From DATLYB01 sp964502525 (GTDB lineage: Bacteria; Bacteroidota; Bacteroidia; Chitinophagales; CAIOSU01): a DNA stretch of 24,341 nucleotides. The translations under genes and the position numbers were made by a program. The stretch lies in NCBI GenBank assembly GCA_964502525.1, contig CAZCXH010000066.1:1-24341 (forward strand), in the 5' to 3' direction. This document shows positions 21,985 to 24,341 of this stretch, piece after piece (within the stretch, counting starts at the first letter, position 1; each line of letters opens with the position of its first letter). Under the pieces are notes generated by a model. That model was not told where the DNA came from. It searched no databases and saw only the letters and a list, made by a program, of their open reading frames with translations.

Positions 21985-22758
21985 TTATCTGCAATGCTGT
22001 TTTATCATCTGCTTCGCTTCCGGGCTGCCCAGCCCGGCTGCTTCCTCCCAGGCTTCGCAAGCTCCGGCATTGTCATTCAAGATTATTTTCGCCAGGCCAA
22101 TACTGTAAATAATCATTCCCGATTCTGGATGTAATTCTCTGGCCTTTAAGTATTCGCCAAGAGCCCCCGCTGCATCGCCCTTATCCAACAGCAAATCGCC
22201 TTTTCTCAAGTGCTCATCAGCCGTTACTTCTGATGACAGCTTAACACCCTGGCAATTAGCATTGATTTTTGCGGTTGCCTCGAAATAGCCGAGCCGATAT
22301 GCTTTGTCCCAATCCTCGCAAGCCCCCGTTTTTTCGCCCAGTTTTATTTTCGCTTCCGCGCGATACCAATATGCGAGCGCGCTGTTGGCATAAAGCCCGA
22401 TTGATTGATTGAGATCATCCACAGCGCCACGGTAATTGCCGGTCAGGAATTTGGTGTAGCCCCTTAAATAAAAGGCGCGATAATTTTTGGGATTAATCTC
22501 CACCACTTTGGAGAAGTCACTGATTGCAGGAAGATATTTTTTCTGTTCATTATAAATTCTTCCTCGCTCATAATATGCCGTTTCGTTTCCGGGGTTTGCT
22601 CTGGCCGCGGCCGAATAATCGGCAATCGCTCCGTTAACATCGCCCGATTGATGTTTTTTCTTTGCAGAATTAAGAAGATCCGAATCGGACTGCCCAACGC
22701 AAATCAGAGCTTGCATTACCAGGGGAAAAAAAATAACGTTCCTCACTGCGAATCTCAC
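21985..22758 (-). CDS. Exported tetratricopeptide-repeat protein
   Basis: 257 residues with a signal peptide (N-terminal RFAVRNVIFFPLVMQALICVG). TPR units run from about residue 30: GDVNGAIADYSAAARANPGN, KYLPAISDFSKVVEINPKN, GNYRGAVDDLNQSI, then a variant GEKTGACEDWDKAYRLGYFEA, a linker with SSEVTADEHLRKGD, and two further units ending in GACEAWEEAAGLGSPEA. It shares the fold, the GAC-EDW/EAW unit and the C-terminal KQ-x-CR ending with the neighbouring TPR protein, which suggests an old duplication. A near-match -7 element (TAACTTTA) is at 22771-22778. Function unknown; a protein-binding role in the envelope is inferred. Confidence 0.87.
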   Translation of the reverse strand: MRFAVRNVIFFPLVMQALICVGQSDSDLLNSAKKKHQSGDVNGAIADYSAAARANPGNETAYYERGRIYNEQKKYLPAISDFSKVVEINPKNYRAFYLRGYTKFLTGNYRGAVDDLNQSIGLYANSALAYWYRAEAKIKLGEKTGACEDWDKAYRLGYFEATAKINANCQGVKLSSEVTADEHLRKGDLLLDKGDAAGALGEYLKARELHPESGMIIYSIGLAKIILNDNAGACEAWEEAAGLGSPEAKQMIKQHCR

Positions 22759-23276
22759 TTGTATTTTTTATAAAGTTATCACCATCGTTTCATTTTCAGG
22801 CATTCATCGAACGCGCTTATGCCACCGGCAAACAGGTATCCCTGTCATGGTTCATTTTTCTGTTTCGGGATAAATTGCGTTGCAGAGGTTTTTGTTGCTT
22901 CAATTTCATTATTGGTTTGCCACTTGAGAAAAATAGCATCGTCAGAAAAAAGAGGTGCTGAAAAAATTCAGAATGTTATTGAAGATAAATTTTTGCTTAG
23001 ACTCATGGAGGGCATGTTTTTTAATCAGTTGCATTTTTGTTTCATGTGAAAAATGACACTGCCGGAATCGGCATTGGGCAGGTGTTTTGGGGCATATCAA
23101 AATTCATGGTTCAAAATTTACCCGTTAAATAAAATTATGTTGCATTTTGGAAGTAGGTTTTTATGTACACGTTATACACAAGTTGTAGAAAACTAAACCA
23201 TTTCAAAAGTGATTCCGTATAAAAAACTGATCTAAATTTATTTCGCGTTTTTATTTACTTACTAAAACTTTAAAAA
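22759..23276. other. AT-rich spacer, no convincing gene
   Basis: 518 bases between the second TPR gene and the small basic peptide gene. The longest open frame (22819-23049, 76 codons) has no family resemblance and an odd composition, and is rejected. A short hairpin TGCCG-GAAT-CGGCA is near 23060. One TTATACACA (23172-23180) matches the DnaA box TTATnCACA, but it is alone. The last 100 bases are very AT-rich and should contain the promoter of the peptide gene; the best candidate is TAAATTTA near 23233, one base off TAnnTTTG. Confidence 0.5.
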
Positions 23277-23333
23277 ATGCCAGCAAAGAAAAAGAAGGCA
23301 GCCAAGAAAAAGGCCGCTAAGAAAAAGAAGTAA
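23277..23333 (+). CDS. 18-residue Lys/Ala-rich basic peptide
   Basis: ATG at 23277, stop TAA at 23331-23333; the product is MPAKKKKAAKKKAAKKKK: twelve Lys, four Ala, one Pro and the initiator Met. It resembles a minimal histone-H1-like C-terminal tail, the composition seen in the AlaLys-rich H1-like proteins (Hc1 type, roughly 50-60 residues or more) of Bacteroidota and Chlamydiae. A role in binding DNA or RNA is therefore plausible (inference). Support for reality: the frame fills the space between an AT-rich promoter-like region and a strong terminator that begins 21 bases after the stop, and codons mix AAG/AAA and GCA/GCC/GCT, so it is not a simple-sequence slip. No other gene shares this transcript. 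It is too short for default gene callers. Confidence 0.6.
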   Translation: MPAKKKKAAKKKAAKKKK

Positions 23334-23354
23334 ATCTTCCGATTCTTAAAAGAG

Positions 23355-23386
23355 AAAAGCCCTCTTCGTAAACGGAGAGGGCTTTT
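23355..23386. terminator. Strong bidirectional intrinsic terminator
   Basis: A 14-bp stem AAAAGCCCTCTTCG (23355-23368) with CGGAGAGGGCTTTT (23373-23386), one T-G wobble, loop TAAA, followed by TTTTT-rich sequence on the plus strand and TTTTCTCTTTT on the minus strand. It should end both the small peptide transcript and the convergent cyclase gene. Confidence 0.9.
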
Positions 23387-23421
23387 TCATTTTAGCGCTG
23401 ATCCGGTGGCACCGGTAATTT

Positions 23422-24180
23422 TCACTTCGTCATTTTATCCATTTTGTATAAGACAGGCTTGCTCGGGCTTGCATCCAATTCAAAGCTTGCGACTTGCAGA
23501 TTCAGCAAATAGCTTCCATCGGGAATTTCATTCGGCACAAAAATTAATTCGGTGATGGTGGCTTCTTCGCGAATAGCGTCCGGAAATTGCCAAAAGGTTT
23601 TATGGAACAGCAACTTTCCTCCATCCTCCTCCCGGTCCATTGAAGGCAGGTCAACGAGAACGTGGTTGATTTTTTTATTTACCAGAAATGCAGCCGCTTC
23701 ATGATGAAAGTACGGAGGATTTCTTCCTGAATAATTCGCCTTCAATTTGAGCGCGTCATTAGGAAGCGTCCTGATGATGATCGCTTCCGGATTTTTTTCG
23801 CCAAGCGCTTTTTCAATGTCATGTTTGAAGATTATCTCGTCACCGTTGTTTTGTTTCGTTGGATATACGCTTGTCAATTCGGCAACAAACAAAAATTTTT
23901 TCAGGCAACGATTGATGGTGTATCCGTCTGCTATATGTCCGACACATTCGGTGTGTGTTCCATTACCATGCGGATTTAATTTCACATTAATAAAATTCAG
24001 ATAGCCGCCCTCTTTAACGGAGCCGACAAATGTTCCTGATTTTACCGGTGAAGTTTCAAATGGAGGAGCATGAAATGCGTTAACTCCTTGCTTTCCCGCC
24101 CTGAGCGGAATAGAAATATCAATCGGTTCGGAAAAATTTACCGAATAGTTTCCGGAACGAGTTCGAATAATCGCATCCAT
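23422..24180 (-). CDS. Cyclase-family (kynurenine formamidase-like) hydrolase
   Basis: 252 residues from ATG 24180 (TTG at 24198 is a weaker choice). It belongs to the metal-dependent 'cyclase' family (PF04199 type), whose signature HxGTHxDxPxH appears here as HGNGTHTECVGH: His71, His76, Glu78 in place of the usual Asp, and His82 with the usual spacing. Further family features: the opening FSEPIDISIPL strand, IIIRTLPND, PPYFHHEAAAFLV and VLVDLPSMDRE, then the HKTFW segment. Known members include kynurenine formamidase and various cyclic-amide hydrolases; no tryptophan-pathway genes are nearby, so the substrate is unknown. It ends before the bidirectional terminator. Confidence 0.85.
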   Translation of the reverse strand: MDAIIRTRSGNYSVNFSEPIDISIPLRAGKQGVNAFHAPPFETSPVKSGTFVGSVKEGGYLNFINVKLNPHGNGTHTECVGHIADGYTINRCLKKFLFVAELTSVYPTKQNNGDEIIFKHDIEKALGEKNPEAIIIRTLPNDALKLKANYSGRNPPYFHHEAAAFLVNKKINHVLVDLPSMDREEDGGKLLFHKTFWQFPDAIREEATITELIFVPNEIPDGSYLLNLQVASFELDASPSKPVLYKMDKMTK

Positions 24181-24274
24181 TGGCGTCCCAAAATACAAAG
24201 TCTAAAAATATTCAACTTAAATCGTCTTATTTTCATGCTATTCATCTGTCAGGTATCAATCATAACCATCTGAT

Positions 24275-24282
24275 TATTTTTG
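24275..24282 (+). promoter_or_regulatory. -7 promoter element facing out of the window
   Basis: TATTTTTG, an exact TAnnTTTG match, with an expected start near 24289. A GTG-AAA-CAA-AAA frame opens at 24317 and runs to the window edge; it may be the beginning of the next gene, but only eight codons are visible, so no call is made. Confidence 0.4.
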
Positions 24283-24341
24283 CCAGACCTAAGCCGGACA
24301 AGCCGGAACCAAACAGGTGAAACAAAAAATTCCGTTCTTTA

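Noticed and set aside
22819..23049. A 76-codon open frame on the plus strand in the TPR-peptide spacer
   Set aside because: No family resemblance, no promoter or start context, unusual composition, and it ends in AT-rich non-coding sequence.

Overview
The window looks like a chromosomal segment of a Bacteroidota bacterium, perhaps a Chitinophagales/Sphingobacteriales-like or uncultivated lineage; the exact taxon cannot be fixed from sequence alone. Evidence: several genes are preceded by the Bacteroidota-type -7 promoter element TAnnTTTG; start sites mostly lack Shine-Dalgarno sequences; methionine synthase is split in two behind a SAM-I riboswitch; and spacers carry dispersed short-period repeats of a kind common in this phylum.

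Layout. 1-2602: repeat hairpins, thymidylate synthase (thyA), a convergent YCII-family protein, and a membrane-anchored SGNH hydrolase. 2603-6772: a plastic accessory stretch. It holds a remnant of a second aldehyde dehydrogenase gene, a structured GC-rich repeat, an eight-repeat zinc-ribbon protein, a small exported surface protein, a truncated DUF2442 gene, an orphan MNT-type nucleotidyltransferase, and a MazF/PemK-like toxin overlapped by an upstream gene for a predicted membrane-anchored partner (candidate antitoxin). 6773-11442: intact aldehyde dehydrogenase, a nucleotide-sugar pair (Gfo/Idh dehydrogenase plus hexapeptide N-acetyltransferase, like WlbA/WlbB), and the ribosome-assembly GTPase rsgA. 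11707-17758: a QueF-like protein, then divergently a promoter, SAM-I riboswitch and intrinsic terminator controlling split metH, an outer-membrane beta-barrel protein, and truA. 17759-21074: a possibly structured leader, an ABC exporter half-transporter, and convergent citrate synthase. 21221-24198: two secreted TPR proteins, a roughly 0.5 kb AT-rich spacer, an 18-residue Lys/Ala peptide gene with a strong terminator, and a cyclase-family hydrolase. A promoter at the right edge points out of the window.

How it fits together. Most genes are housekeeping: dTMP synthesis, methionine regeneration, pseudouridylation, the TCA cycle and ribosome maturation. The best-resolved regulatory device is the metH leader, where the 3' strand of the aptamer P1 helix can pair either with the aptamer or with an antiterminator strand. 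The most unusual items are the membrane-tethered candidate antitoxin beside a MazF-like toxin, the minimal histone-H1-tail-like peptide, the eight-fold zinc-ribbon protein, a QueF homologue without the canonical nucleophilic Cys, and several spacers filled with degenerate 7-8 nt repeats whose unit differs from spacer to spacer. The 264-base spacer 11443-11706 shows nothing I can identify.
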